A stretch of DNA of 64,000 bases from Paraspadella gotoi. Lineage: Eukaryota; Chaetognatha. Of the stretch, positions 20,042 to 45,760 are shown piece by piece. Position 1 is the stretch's first letter; the number at the start of each line of letters is the position of its first letter. Under the pieces are notes generated by a model that ran no database searches, was not told the origin of the DNA, and saw only the letters and a list, made by a program, of their open reading frames with translations. The stretch is taken from the NCBI GenBank assembly GCA_051294375.1, contig CM119265.1, positions 9,246,772 through 9,310,771 of the forward strand. The letters are read 5' to 3'. The translations under genes were made by a program, and so were the position numbers.

Positions 20042-23000
20042 TCACTTCTTTCCCCGCGACAAAAACTTGGACCCTTCATGAAATCCTTTGAGAATTTTGC
20101 TCTTCACGTCCTCGGAAACCGCCGACGACGACGATGTGGACGACGACAAGGCCGACGTCGATAGAGATGTCGGAAAGGGCGAGGACGTCCCGCGCTGACG
20201 AACGGAAGGGGGCGGCGCCGTCGATTCAAGCGCCGCCATCATCGACATGATCATGTTTTCGTATTGGGGAGCCACCTGAAGGCCGTAAAAAAATTTAAAT
20301 TGGTGCAATGCTAACAACAACAAGAAACACAACCGTTTCCCACCTCCTTGATGTCTTCCTTGAGGCACTTCAGCCCAGGCAGCATAGTCTCCCGCAGCAG
20401 CTGCGTCTGAATGCCGCAGTTGCTGACGGCGGAGTACGCCTCCAGCAGCGCCAGCGCGATTTCCGTTTTGCGGTCGCGAATGCCGTGGGAAGAAGGGGCG
20501 GTCAAGGATAAGCTAGATAATATAGATACAGTAGATATAGATTTAAGTGGGATTGATGGATGTAAGAGGACGGTAAAACAAATACGTATATAGTAATAAA
20601 ATATTAGTAAAATACTAATAATAAGAGACAAGACATCGGAAACCTGTTGTTTTCGGCGGCCAAAGCGGCCAAGCGAGGAAGAAGAAATTCCTCGCGGAAA
20701 AAGGCGTCGGATTTTGGACCCACGTCGGCGAATGTTCTTAAAACTTGAACCTAATGAAAAATATTTTTAAAATATTAAAAAAAGAAAAAAAGGGGAAAAA
20801 AATTGTTAACTCACTTGTAGCGGCAAGTTGTCCCTAAAAATAGGATCACCCAGAAAGGCTTGAAATTGCAGCAAGACTCTTTCCACGACGTCTTTGCGCC
20901 GTGGCGCGTCGAGCCCCTCGGCGTCCAGCACGGCGCCGAATGCGGGGATGGCGGCGATGCGGACACGAACGTCAGAGTCCGACGCGAGGGTGATCAGCGC
21001 CGGGAGGATGTGGGAGGAGAGGACGGCGTCATCGAAGCCTTTCATTTTTAAATAAAGTTGAATATCACAGTATTTACTGTGAGTGAAAACTAAAGGCAAT
21101 AATTTCTCAAACCTTTAATCAGCGCCTTAAGAATCGCCGCCGAGGAAATCCTGACGGAGTGGGAGACGTGAACGATGTTCTCCCTGAGGATGTTGACGAG
21201 GATCTCGCGAGTCGCAGGACTCTTTTGAAGGATCAAACAAGTGGCGACCACAGCGTCGAGGGATTTGGATTTCGTGGAGACTTGGATGACGACGTCTTGT
21301 AGGAAGGCGAAGAGAGAGTCCGACTGGGGTTGAGAAGAGGTTGAAGAATAAACTGATACAAACTGACATTGAAAGATTTCTTAAATATTAAATTAAAGAA
21401 CCGAAATGATATGAAAAAGCTTCTTTCAAGTACCTACCTTGGAGCCGGCGGGATTGAAACAATTATAGACTCCGATGACGTAAACTGGAAGCGAACCGTG
21501 TTCGAGATCTCGCGGAATAAAAAGCGCGGGGGAACTTAAATCCGCGTCGGGGCGCTGAAATTTAAAAAAAAATTTATTGATATATATTTAATTATATTTA
21601 TGTCATCGCAATTCAAACCTGTTGCGGTCCGCCCATAACGACCAAAAAATCGGGAACGATTTTCATTCTGGCGAAAGTCTCTCCGAATCCGAGACAGAGA
21701 TCGTGAAAGAAGGCCGCCAGAGCGGAGAGCACGTCCCCGTGGCACGGATGAAGAGCGTGGCAGACTCCGAAGACATCCTGGAGGTGGAGATTAAACCACT
21801 CCATCGTGGCCCAACCCTGGCATTCATCACCAGCATCGATGAGCGCGTGCAACCGACGAATTTTGTCCCCGACAACGACCATGGAGGATCCTCCGCCGAA
21901 GATGGCGTGGAGGTCGAAGAGAGTAGAGGCGTGGTGTGGGAAAGAGAGACGATGTTCGGTAAGTTTATCGGAGGCGGAATTGACGGAGGAGTTGTGAGAG
22001 GCGGCGTCGTCTTCGGCACTGCCGTCGTCGACCGCTTCGGGAACGCCGGTCACGACGTGAAGGAAGACAAAGGGCGTGAGTGCACGAAGGACCTCGATCA
22101 ACGCCATCGCCTCCACCTCCACCTTGCGGGAATTTTCGCTGGGTTTGGAAGGGCGACGGTGTTCGGAGCCGAGAGAGCCGCCGAGGCCGGATTCGACTCC
22201 GAGAGAAGCCGGCGGAGACGGGAGATCTTTCAGCAAAGTCTTGATCTGGGAGACGAGAGATCCGACGAGATTCTCGAACATCCCGTCGTGATCCATCGTC
22301 CACAGGGCGAAAGTCGGGAGGAGGAGATCCAGCGCCGCCGACTTGACGGTGGAGGGGGAAGAGGTATTCAGGGAAGCGAGGAGGAGATTTAAGCCGGTAG
22401 AATACTTATCTGGAAAACATTGATTTTAAAAAGCTTAATTAATTAAGAGTCGATGAAAAAAAAGATGAAAACAATCCGTCAATCGGTTCAAGATATTATT
22501 TTTTCTGACCTGACGTGTCGACGAAGGTCCAGGCAACGGCGAGGCTTTTGACTGCGGCGACCCTGACAAGTACAGACTTGTCGTTGATTAGATTTTGAAC
22601 AATCGACAGCAGTAGCGACGTCACCGTCTGTTGTGACAAGTAAGGACACAGCAAACCGCAAGCCTCAGCGACGAGGACTCGACGCTCCTCGTATTTATGG
22701 CCTATCTGTTCCCAGCATTGAGGCAGAAATTCCACTTCCACGCAAACTATAAAACGAAAAAATAATTGCGATAAATTTATCTATATCTAAATAATAACAG
22801 ATACGGAAAGTCTCTCGAAATTTACCAGGTCCGACGAGCTTGGCGTAGTCTCGACATGCTTTCAAAATTTGTTGGCGTTGTTCTAGGTCGGGCTTTTTGA
22901 CCAGATTGAAGAGAGTGTTGAGTAGACGATCTCTGGAAGCTCGCGATTTTGCCGTGGAAGAATCCTATGAAATATGCATTATATTATCAATTTAATTATA

Positions 23001-24616
23001 TTAGGAAACTATGAAATGTTCAATCACCTGAAGCGCCACGATGGTGGCGATGATAAGCGAAACCACGTCTCCTCTTTTCGCCAGCAGCACGTTCGGAACC
23101 ACGTTGGGCAGCGAGTCTGCAATTAGATGCAACAAGCCATCCTCTTCCTCTAGATTGGCGTCATCAGCCTCTGTAGGTGTCGCCGCATCCGTCGTCGTAG
23201 TCGTTCTCGCGTTTTCGTCAAAAATGTCGGGATAAACCGCGTTCATTAGCGAACGTTTGAAGGTCGGGTTGAGATGCAGCAAGGTCGCGGATGTCGAGTC
23301 AAAGGCATCGGTCTCGTCAACTTCCTCTTTCAGAGATGCCTTCTTCGCAGCCTCATTCTCCACCCCTTCATCTTTCTCCTCGACCGAAACGGTCGTCAAG
23401 GAGACGGCGGAGACGCCTCGCGACCGACTTCCCCCGTCTTCCTTCATTATGGAGGCGATTTCCTTCTGCAGCCTCTTGTTCTGTGCCAATGCGTCGTCGA
23501 TCTCCTTGTCTTTAGCGATGAGATCATGTCGAAGTCGCGAGATTTCTTTCTCCTTCTCCTCGACGTCTTCCACGAGGCGATCGATCGCCTCCCCGTCCAT
23601 CTGAGTCTGCATCTCGGCGTCGACCAGGTTGTCCGGACGACGTTCGCCGGCGTCCTCGGAGAGGCGAATTCCGCCGCTCATGTAACCCCGAAAGATGCCC
23701 AGGAGCGGCGCCGGACGAGGGACGTTAAGGCAGACGTCGTCCCAGTCGTCGAGATCCTGGTTCCCGTCATTCTCGTCCGCCAGGGTTATGGCCGCTGGAA
23801 AAAATAATCAATTGTCAGTTATTAATAGATATTAAGATTAACATGTCATTTAGGAAACTTTAAACGAAATAAGGAAGGAAAAAGATCCCGAAATTATGCC
23901 GACCTAATTTGCAATTGGCCTGTAGCAAGAACTCGTTAACTAGAAAGTTGATGGCGCGCTTTTCGTGCTCTTTCATCGGCGACGCCGACGCCGCTTCGCT
24001 CTTCTCCGGTCCCTGGCGTGGCGACGTCCGCGCTTGAGGTTTGGCGGCACTATCGGCGTTGCCCGTCGTCGCCGCGTCGCTGGTGATTTGCGATCGTAAC
24101 GATTTGATAGAGTCCCTGCCGCGAAAGTGGGGAGAATGTGGACAAACAAAATCCAGTAAATAAACAAAAATTAACTGACTTGGCCTTTCTTAGTTCGAAT
24201 TCCAAGACGGCGATTCGCTCGTCCCTTTGCTTCTCCCCGTCGTCGGAAAACCTCGAGAACTCGAGGCTCTCGAAAGTTTGGACGGAATTGGAGCGGGAGA
24301 GCTGCGTCATCGGCGGCGGGAAGGCGTCGAAGGTGGCGGCGTTGATTGCGGGCGGAAGGGTCGACTTTTGGACGGGCTGCTCGAAGTGGACCGGGTTGGA
24401 AAAGTAGTCACGAAGGAGGATCAGTTCGCGACCGCCCTCAGTCAACTCGGTGTGCAGTTCTAGCGCCGTTAGTACCAAATTGTCCTTTAAAAGTTTCGCG
24501 GCGACGGCTTCGATATCGACGTCTTTGGACGGTCCATTACCAGCGACGCCGTTGACGCAGTCCTCGTCGTCGTCCAAAAGGTTGACGCTGTCAAAGTCGG
24601 AATACGCCGTCGCCAT
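20042..24616 (-). CDS. RELCH: RELCH, Rab11-binding LisH/coiled-coil/HEAT protein
   Basis: Twelve exons in coding order: 24616-24180, 24115-23904, 23794-23028, 22964-22826, 22746-22510, 22409-21619, 21554-21438, 21323-21113, 21038-20815, 20750-20644, 20512-20344, 20275-20042. All phases join; deduced product 1214 aa, about the human length. Recognised (KIAA1468) by the LisH segment (VAAKLLKDNLVLTALELHTE…RDYFSNP), FELRKAK, EKRAINFLVNEFLL, LADENDGNQDLDDWDDVCLN, NVVPNVLLAKR, FLPQCWEQIGHKYEERR and the C-terminal HEAT run SDVRVRIAAIPAFGAVL. A coiled coil spans residues ~283-335. In mammals RELCH is a Rab11 effector that tethers recycling endosomes to the trans-Golgi and promotes OSBP-dependent cholesterol transfer. 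Exon 11's acceptor (atctag|c) adds ~10 residues relative to human and is the least certain boundary. Confidence 0.96.
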
Positions 24617-27600
24617 GACGACCGAGGGTGGGGGTTTACGCGAATTTCGAGCGGGGGGTAATACATGGATTTCTGAAAGAAATTATGTAAATATCACTTG
24701 AAGATTGAGAAGCAAAATAAATGGAGAACAACCCGGAAATATATATATTTTTTTAACCCAACCTATTTCATAAACGAACGAAACCTGTTTTAGAACTGTC
24801 AACATAAATATAAATATAAACCTTTTTTTTTATCTCCAAACAGCATGCATTTTATGCAATAGAACAACAATATTCAGCCTTGATGAGAAGTAAAACACGG
24901 AAATATATAGGAAATCAAGAAATCAATTCGTATTTATTTATTGACATTTTTGGAGACATCGAACCTTTTGTTTTTAATCCGCCCTGATTGAGCTGCCATC
25001 TGAGAGGACGGACTCGAGTCAGTGTCGATTTGGGGTCACAGAAGGCGGAACTGGTCTAGGGACAGGAGATGGTGTAGTGAAAAATATTTAAGAGAACAGT
25101 AGTAAATACTAGTAAATAATAATAATTTAAAAAATTTAAATCCTATACTTTATACTAATGAAAAGTGTAAACCCTGATTTAAAAAAAAATCAAGATTCTT
25201 GCTTGAGCGGAATACTTTATAGTTTTGCAAAGATTAACATTATTGCACGCCTCGCTTACAAACGAAACTTCCCTAGCAAGTAAGGAACGTTTATTTTTTT
25301 ACGGGCCATAAGAAGTAACTCGATACGGCACGATTGAACCTACGCCGAACCCCGGAGCGTGTTTCGATTAGAGGCGCAACTTGTACTTTGATCTTTTCTC
25401 ACCTTCGGGAAATCTTAGGGTCGAATCTTAGGGTCAAAACCACAAATAACTCCGGGTCTTCCCCCCTCCCCGTATTTACCGTCCGCCTTGATCCGAGATT
25501 CAAAGATTTTCTATTTTTACGATTTCGGGCGCGAGGTGAATCACAAAGAGCGAAAAGTCTTAGGAATATGGGTTACTCCGAGATTGTGATCTCCGTTCCC
25601 TTTCTGTAGATATTTGAAGCAACGCACGTTGTTAATTGTAAATAAGCCCGACGGGTTTAGTCTGTAGAGACGAACCCTACTTTCACGACCGGTCGCCATG
25701 AGCTCCTTCTGTGCCGGAGATTAAATTGGCTCCTCTGATTCAATTAGCGAATTAATTGGACGCGATGGGGAAAAGATAAACAAACAAAGACGTCCTCGTG
25801 CGCGGAAGGAGGATCCACGCTTCACTCGCCGCTCAATTTTTCGCTCGATCGCTTTTCACGTCAACCGTTTCGCTTTCCTCCCGGGATCGAATCGGGGGGA
25901 GACCAACACTGAGGTTCTTCTGGTCGGACTCCCCGCGTTTCCAGACCCCGCTTGATCCTCGGCTGGATATCGGCGGACCCCGAGTGTGGCCGCCGCGGGT
26001 GAGGGGGTCAAACCCAAGGATTTTCAACGTTGTTTGCGTGCGTGCACAGAGAGGATACCATCACGCAAACAATAACAAAGTAACTGATCGTAACTTGCTA
26101 CTAATTCAATAATTAATTAATAATTAATTAATCTGCTACAATTGTATTAATAAAAGTAGCCACTTTATAGACGTAACATTACCTACGTGCTACCAATGAA
26201 AAGTATAAACCAAAATAAATGTTAACGTTGGCTCGTTTTCATGATCGTGAGTGTTGTTTCTTTCGGCGGTTTTTTCTTTTTGTTTCACTATTCTCTTCTC
26301 CAGGACGTTTCTTTTCTTTTCACTTTTCTTTTAAATATTTTCCCCTTTTCCCTCACCCTACTATTTCAACCACTCCCGCCTTTTCTTTTTTTTCCCAATT
26401 TAATAATGAAAAAACAATAATAATTAATAAATAAGCAATTCACCCCAGCTTATTTTCACGAAGCCGATATATTTCACGCGTGATTGTGTCTATGATTCTA
26501 TCCCCTGCACGTCGCCCTCTCTTCCTTCTTTTCATTCCTCACCCTCGTTTGAGGAAAAACAAAAGAGCATGGGTGAGATACTCGAACCTCCCCTTGGCGG
26601 TCATCCGCGACTGAGGAATCGGGCTCGAAATTTCCCGCGCATCTCCCGGAGTCGTCGGCCGTGACCCTCGACGGCGCCGAGACGGGACCAAGGGTTCATG
26701 GAGAGGTCATTGACGGTCAGCGGTGGTCAATGGATCGAGCGGAAGGACGCGACCATCACGAACCACTTCTCGGAGCGAAGTTCCTCTCGAAACACTCGGT
26801 TCATTCATCCGTCAGTCCGAAGTTCCGTTCGAGCCGGAGTAACGTTGTAGTTCTATCTTGATGACGAAGGAAGAGAAATCTCTAAGAAGTTTTGTGAAAA
26901 ATAAATGTAAGGGTAATTTAAAGGTTTCATGCGACACAGTGAGTTGATTAAGTCCTTTGGAAGTGAAATCCTTCGTGACCCTACCTGAACGCAGAGACGA
27001 AAAAACGATATTCTTGCACGTGATTGACGCGCGATCTTTGGCGACGATCACGCGCACGATGAAGCTGAACGACTTGCGACGAAAACACGTGACCAAACGA
27101 CGATCGTCTCTCCGCTTCGAACAGCGATCGTCTCTCATGTTTCGAACGGCGATCGCCCCTCGTACGATCGAACGCTTGGCGCCAACATCATCTGGGATTC
27201 GGCAGCTTTCTCTTTCGATCCGAGACAAAAAAAAAGGTTTTGATTCACAAATCGTGCGAGACTTGAAAAATTGTTTTTTTGAGTCGGTAATACTCGAGAT
27301 CTGTCCGAATCCGATATTAAAAACTTAATCTCTTTTTTTCTTTTTTTCTTCTTTTTTTTAATAAATGAAGATCTTGTATTAACCATTTCATTCAACTCAT
27401 TGGAAATTCAATTCACGATTCAGGAAACCGAACCATCCATATTTTTCTTTTGAGTTCTATTTCAAAAACGTCACGATCGCATATTGTCATGATCATTTAT
27501 AATAGTTCCTTTTTTTTCATACAATAAAAATTTTTTTTATCGAAAAGTCACGTTTTCTTTTCATCTTTGAGAGATTTCGTACGGTTGTGACGCAACATAT

Positions 27601-28786
27601 GGCTCGAGCACCACAGCGGGGTCACGATCCGAGAACATCGGAGAAAGTCGTTTTTCATCCTCGTAATTTATTAACCTTATTAACGTAAGAATTATTAATT
27701 CACTGACTCATTTATTCATAAAAAAGGGAAATTCGCTTTTTTGCCCATTTTTCGCGAATCAATTATGCATCGTCGTGGTCTTCGTGGTTGTCGTTACTCC
27801 CACCATCAGATGGCGTCGCCCGAGGTTCGGAATAATCAGATGGCGCTGATGGAGGGAGGATCGACGCTCTTGCTATTAAGGCACTGATGACAAAGATAAA
27901 AATATTTTGGTGTTTCGTATAAATTGTGATTATAGAAAACAAATAAAATGCATTTTTTGGTTACATTACACAATTTTTTTTGAGCAATTAACAATATTTT
28001 CAGTGATGACTCAGTGACCGAATTTTAATCTCCCATATACTTGCAAAATTACCAGGAGTATGCCCGTAAGAAATCATATTTCTGTGTCTAATAAAACTAA
28101 TGAAACGTTAACACATGTCATGATCAATTGATCATCGGAAGCTCAAATTGCGAAAGTGAAAATAGAAAAAGAAAAAAAGTGAGGATCGTGAGAGACTCCC
28201 CCCACCATCCTCCCCGCGGACCACATGCGTGAAAAGGAGAGAGGGGGGAGTGAAGAAGCCGGTCAAGGATCGAGCGGGCGATGATTTCATGATGGGGAGG
28301 GGGGCGGTCATGGGAGAGGAGGATCGAGGGAAGACGAATGAAGGAGAGGAAGGAGAAACTTCCGTTCGAATAAAACTCAGGGAGAGTGAAAAGCGTGATA
28401 AGAGAGTGGCGACTAGATGCGGTTGAAGCAAGAACCAAAAATATCAGTGAATGAAAGAAAAGAAAGGAAAGGAAAAGAAAACAAGTGAAGTTAATGTAAT
28501 TGTCGGGAAAGTAAAGAAAATTGGAGGTTTCACAAAACGTGACTGTTGGGGAGTGGAGAGATACGGGATTTAAACAAGAAGGTAAAGAAGATGATGTGAT
28601 TGAAAGGAGGGATGAGGGAAGGCGGAGGAGAAAATGGGGGGAGGGGAGAAAAGAGAGGCGAGGAAAAGAGGGGAGGGACTTCCGCCGCGCGAACCCGGCG
28701 AAGCTAACGACCTCATAACTTTCACCGCCCGGATCGATGGGGAGAAAGGAGGCGAAAGGTCGACATGGTGAAGACGTGTGAGAACG

Positions 28787-28814
28787 TGTCTCTCTCTCTC
28801 TTTCTCTTTCTCTT

Positions 28815-28858
<44 letters not shown>
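28787..28858. repeat. (CT)n microsatellite
   Basis: CT tract with a few T insertions and one C interruption. Confidence 0.95.
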
Positions 28859-28859
<1 letters not shown>

Positions 28860-29710
28860 CGAGCAAACGTGAAAACTTGACGATTCACCGGCGACTCGCC
28901 TCATCTTCGTTGTGAGGATCTTTCGTCGAATGACTTTTTTGATGAGGCGACGGGTCTCATGTTGTTGTTGTTGTGAGGCCTCTCGCTTTAATATCTCCTT
29001 CTTGATTTTCACGGAGAAATGAGTTGAGATTGTGTAATTTTTTATTTCTTATAAGCGTTGGTTGGTAATATTTCTAAATGATTAGTCTTTATATTTATAA
29101 TTATGGTACATATAAGTCCAAAAAGAACGTTAACAGCCCGTATGTTCTCAGCTGCATTTAGGTTCAAATTAAAAATTTCGACCTTTAAATTGTTTTTAAT
29201 GAAAATTATTAACTTATGCATAAAAGCGGCGGGAGCCCCCTAGTAGCAAAAGTAATGGCGAGGAGAAATCACAATGTCGGAAATATCTTTATGATGTTCA
29301 AGTATTGGTTTATCTTTTACAGAGGATCTAAATATTTTACAAGATGATTATGCTCAATCGGTTCAATTATCAACTACGGACTATCGTTTTAAAAATTAAA
29401 CTTTTAACCAAATCGTGCTTTCTCCTTTTAAACCGCCGATGCCCAGGGATTTTCCCAGACTCTCAAAAAATTTCTCACAGAATTTTCTTCTTTTTTTCTT
29501 TTTTTTTTCTTTCCAATAGACATTCTTGAAGAACAATACATTTTTTAGGATCATGACTTAATCCTCTCTCTCTCTCTTTCTCTCTCTCACTTTCGATTTC
29601 CCATAAACGTTTCCCTCATAACTTGCCCCATTGATCTTGGCCAATTGTAGTCGAGAAAGAGATTTTGTAGACCAATCAGAGAAGCTTAGGGAATCAGAGG
29701 AGCCAATCCG

Positions 29711-29731
29711 NNNNNNNNNNNNNNNNNNNNN
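29711..29731. other. Assembly gap (21 N)
   Basis: Twenty-one Ns in the RELCH-PINCH spacer. Confidence 1.
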
Positions 29732-30003
29732 AAAAAGAAAGATTGGTGACCAAAACTGAGCGTAGGAATTTTCCGAGGACCCTGTTAGATGGAAATAGGC
29801 TTAACTCCAAACTGTATATTAATTTTATTCTTCATTCTTGAATACATCCTTTATATCTTGAAGTGCAAAGAATTATATTGTTTTCCTCAACTTTTCCTTT
29901 GTTTCCTTCTCTTTTATGCCATTTTTTAGTTCATTTTTAAATTCTCCCAATTCAGTTTTTGGCACCAAGTTCCACGTATACTTACAAATCGTGTCAATTT
30001 CAG

Positions 30004-30059
30004 TTCCAGTCACGTGGTTCTCAGCCTCTCGATAGAACAGAGCGACGGGAGGCTTCAAG
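30004..30059 (+). CDS. Candidate small exon with tandem donors
   Basis: A pyrimidine-rich stretch and a strong acceptor (gtgtcaatttcag) precede a 56-bp segment ending at a consensus donor (caag|gtaagt). A second strong donor (caag|gtgagt) lies exactly 12 bp later. One frame is open and reads FQSRGSQPLDRTERREAS. It lies 3.3 kb upstream of PINCH on the same strand, so it could be an alternative upstream PINCH exon or part of a separate transcript. Minus-strand frames over the same bases (29873-30296) are open too but would place splice signals inside coding sequence. Confidence 0.35.
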
Positions 30060-30376
30060 GTAAGTTCCAAGGTGAGTCCTCCAGGCCGAGGGTGCGAAAT
30101 CCAAAGGTGAGGCCTTGAGACGCTTCAGGGCGTGGAAAGAGGCGCAACAAAAAGAAAAAGAATCATTTAGTAATCTCAGCGCTTCGTAGATACGTGGGAT
30201 GTAACTCTCGGGGCTAAAAATGAGCGTTACGACGATTGGGAATCTCAGGTCACGATGCTTGAAAAGTAGATGATTAAGCGACCAAATTTCTTTCATTTGT
30301 CGCCAAATATTAAGAAAGAAAGAAGCTCAAAAACCCCCGGGGATTTTCAGGGGTGGGAGAGGGTGAATAAAAAGAG

Positions 30377-30411
30377 AAGAAGAGAGAGAGAGAGAGAGAG
30401 AGAGAAGAGAG

Positions 30412-30455
<44 letters not shown>

Positions 30456-30517
30456 TAATCTGTGAGAAAACGTCTCAGGATATATCCTTTGGGACCCTGG
30501 GGATGAAGAGGAGGTGA

Positions 30518-30599
<82 letters not shown>
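30377..30599. repeat. Two (GA)n microsatellites
   Basis: 30377-30455 (interrupted) and 30519-30599 (pure), with about 60 bp of unique sequence between them. Confidence 0.95.
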
Positions 30600-30601
<2 letters not shown>

Positions 30602-33315
30602 TGAGAGTGGAGAGGGAGAGGAGAAAAGAAACGGGAGGGTTGTCGAGAAAAGGATTGAGACTGAAAAGAAAACAAAGTAAAAAAAAAAAGGAAGAAAAAA
30701 AAAGGACAAACAAGACGAAGGAACGAAGACTGTATAAGAGTTAGTTTACTCATGAAATATCCCTGGGAAAAATCTTTTGTTGATTCTCGTCGGGAGAATG
30801 GATTAATCGCGATTGAGTGAACTCAGTATTGACGGTAGTCGTTTTGTGGAAGAATATTGATCAAAAGTTATTTGATATCTATACGTACGATCTAGATATA
30901 TAAACCGATAAACCGAGTGTATCTTAACTGATAAGCGCGTTGTTTTGTCGGCCGGTTTATTTAAAAGGTTCCGATTTACTTCAATGTGCAACAATTGATA
31001 AAAAAAAAAATTTGATTCCATCTTCGATCAATCAGTTAACTCCAATTATGCCAATCATTGTGGACGGCCATCTTTGCCGAGTTCCAAGTACTAACCGACG
31101 CTCGTTAGTAGCCAGTTATCTCGTTTGATTTTCTCGAAGACATCGCCTTATGAAAATATTGATTTTCACATAACAATTCCCCTGCATGACTTTACAAAAA
31201 GGAAAAAAAAAAAAAGAATTGGGCCATAAATTAAATCTATTAACGTGATAAATGCTCCCGTCGTTTCAACCAAACGAGTCTTTTACGATTTTAACCAAAC
31301 TCGAAAGAAAAAAAAATAAACAGGATTCCTTTTTTTTTCATATATTCTCAACCCGCTTTTGGTTTAATCGTCATAAAATCATTTTTGTCAACTATTTATT
31401 CAATTATTAATAAATTTCTTCTGCTAATAATATCAAATTAGGTTCTGGAAAAATCATAAGCCACACTGGGGTTGGGAAACGTGGGTGACGGTCGAATGAA
31501 CCGGCGTACTTTTTAGAGTCCTTTTCGGAGTGCACTGTGTAAACTCGGATTCCTGAAAGGTCGTCAAGATAAAAAAAAAAATACACTTAAAAAAAAATAA
31601 ACGGACTGAAAAAAATGAAAACTGTTCGTGGCTCGCGCCTAAAAGTCACTTAAGCCAAAATCTTTCAACCTTATTTTTTCTGTTTTCTAATTCCTCTATT
31701 GGTTCATTCGTTTGTAAGTTTGTAAGGTTCATTTGCATCTGTATCCATCGTGTCGTCCTGAACTCTACCGTCGATTCTTAATCCCTAAAGGAATTTGTGT
31801 CGATCCAAAAAATAAAGAGAGAGAATTTGATATCTGTTATTATTATTCTCTCTCTCTCTTTTTTGCCCTCCCGTAGGCGAAACAAACGGAGCACAGAGAG
31901 AGAGAGAGACGAGATGACGATGAGAGAGACGAGAGAGCAACGAGACGACAGGAGAGAGAGACGACGCACGGAACAGAGAGACGTGAGAGACGAGAGAGAG
32001 AGGGTGAGATGACAAAGTCTCTACATCACAAAGCTGGACATATTTCGTTGACTGCGGAAGAAAATAAATTTTATCGTCGTAATTTTCGTAAATCCTGACT
32101 CAAAAATCCGTTGACAAATTTACTTGATTCAATTTAGGATTTTCATCTTTCGATTTTTACAATTGCAGATATCCTGTTATCTTCCTGTTTTTTTCGCGGT
32201 TTTTTAAATCTGTTTATTTTTTAAAATCAGTTTTGTCATGTCACTTGACGATTATTTTTCAAATTACCTCAAATAAATTTCTGAAACATTTATTTAACTA
32301 CTAACCTTTGTTATTTTGTTATAAATTGTTTCTCAGCTTTTGAACTAGTTTCTGAATGTTTAAGATCTCATAAATACAAACAAGCTGACTCCTCAAAATA
32401 TTTCAAACTTGGCTAGCAGCAATCTCTCAGTTTCACTATCGAGTGATCTCTCAACCTTGTCAACGATTTGAGATGATGTGGTGATGATCCTTGAGTCGAC
32501 GTTTCACGTACTTTGAGCGATTTATTTTTTTTTAATTCGTACTTATCAATCAACGCTTTAAAAAAAAAAACCACAGGAAAAACAAAAGATCTATTTTTTA
32601 TCCGGGAGATTTGCGTTGATATAAAAAAAAACGTTTTAATTAATCGGATAGAATCGTTAAAAAAAAGACAGAGAGAGAGAGGGAGAGAAGGAAAGAAAAA
32701 AAAATCTCTTGATTCAAAAAGTAAATAAAGGAATTTTTCTGTCTCTCTCTCTCTCTCTCCTTCTTTTTTTGGCGATCTTGATAAGGATTTTTTGGGCATT
32801 ATCCGATTTAGCCTCTCAGGATCGAATCAACGAAACGAATCAACCTCGAATCTCTAACGCTTTTACTCTTTTTCTTTTCTTTTTTTTTACTCTTTTCACT
32901 TTGTATCTTTCTTTTTTTTCTAGTCTTGGATTGAGGACCAACATTCTTTTTTTCTTTTCGTCTTGTATTCCTCGCTACCTGTTTTATGTTCAATGTTTAC
33001 AATCGAAAGAACAGGAATTACGCCGCGAAATTCGAATTAAAAGTACGAACCAGATCAAAAAGAGAAAAAAAAAGAGTTTGATTTGCGATTAAACTTCGCT
33101 TTCGATGTCAACACAAAAATCGAATTTGACGAAATGACAAATGCGGAGAATATGGATTAAGAAATTCTTAAATAAAATTAACAAACTTAATAACTACGCA
33201 TAAAGGCTAAAGTGAATCATAATAGCTTCCAGCATCATTACTAAAAAACAAGAAAAAAAACCCAAAGAAAAAAAAACTAATGGTACAATTCAATTGATTC
33301 CCCAAAAAAGTGAAA
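30600..33315. other. Spacer upstream of PINCH
   Basis: AT-rich and simple-sequence DNA, including a degenerate GAGA/ACGA tract at 31895-32010. No coding frame is supported. The PINCH promoter should lie here, but no motif is clear. Confidence 0.45.
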
Positions 33316-45523
<12,208 letters not shown>

Positions 45524-45671
45524 AATTTTAAATCATTTTTCAATTGTTCGATTTTTATTGACGGTTTGAATGAATTTTTTTTGAGTATATAACAAGTCGT
45601 TTTTTTTCTTATTTTTTAATTTGTATAATAATCCAGACTTTTTTCTCACTTTCTTAACATCGACTTATGAC

Positions 45672-45760
45672 AATAAATATACATATGACATCAGGACAAG
45701 AATTTCATCGTTTATGAGAATAGTTTATTGCCTCCCCCCCCCAAAAAAAAAAACAATAAA
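45672..45760 (+). terminator. PINCH polyadenylation signals
   Basis: AATAAA at 45672-45677 and again at 45755-45760, about 150 and 230 bp after the PINCH stop codon. Confidence 0.55.

Larger units (their letters stand above)
24617..29900. other. Long spacer with GC-rich patches
   Basis: AT-rich DNA alternates with GC-rich patches at about 25330-26060 and 26480-27300. In the first, a plus-strand frame (25798 on) includes TSTVSLSSRDRIGGRPTLRF and runs into a possible donor (cgg|gtgagg, about 25995). In the second, frames of over 120 codons are open on both strands. Neither can be called coding: there is no ATG in good context, and CpG-rich DNA has few stops. They may be promoters or 5' UTR exons. 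28130-28760 is purine-rich and low in complexity. Confidence 0.35.

Noticed and set aside
21622-22392. 256-codon plus-strand frame
   Set aside because: Antisense shadow of RELCH exon 6, which matches the RELCH family on the minus strand.
23274-23807. 177-codon plus-strand frame
   Set aside because: Antisense shadow of RELCH exon 3.
26812-27328. Frames of more than 120 codons on both strands
   Set aside because: CpG-rich DNA with few stops. No ATG in context, splice signals or recognisable domain, and both strands are equally open.
25725-29707. 17-bp inverted match (ATTGGCTCCTCTGATTC and its complement)
   Set aside because: A single short match over 4 kb, which is plausible by chance in a 64-kb window, with no extended similarity.
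29873-30296. Two overlapping minus-strand frames (65 and 91 codons)
   Set aside because: They cross a strong plus-strand acceptor and two strong plus-strand donors and shift frame between them, so the plus-strand exon reading is simpler.
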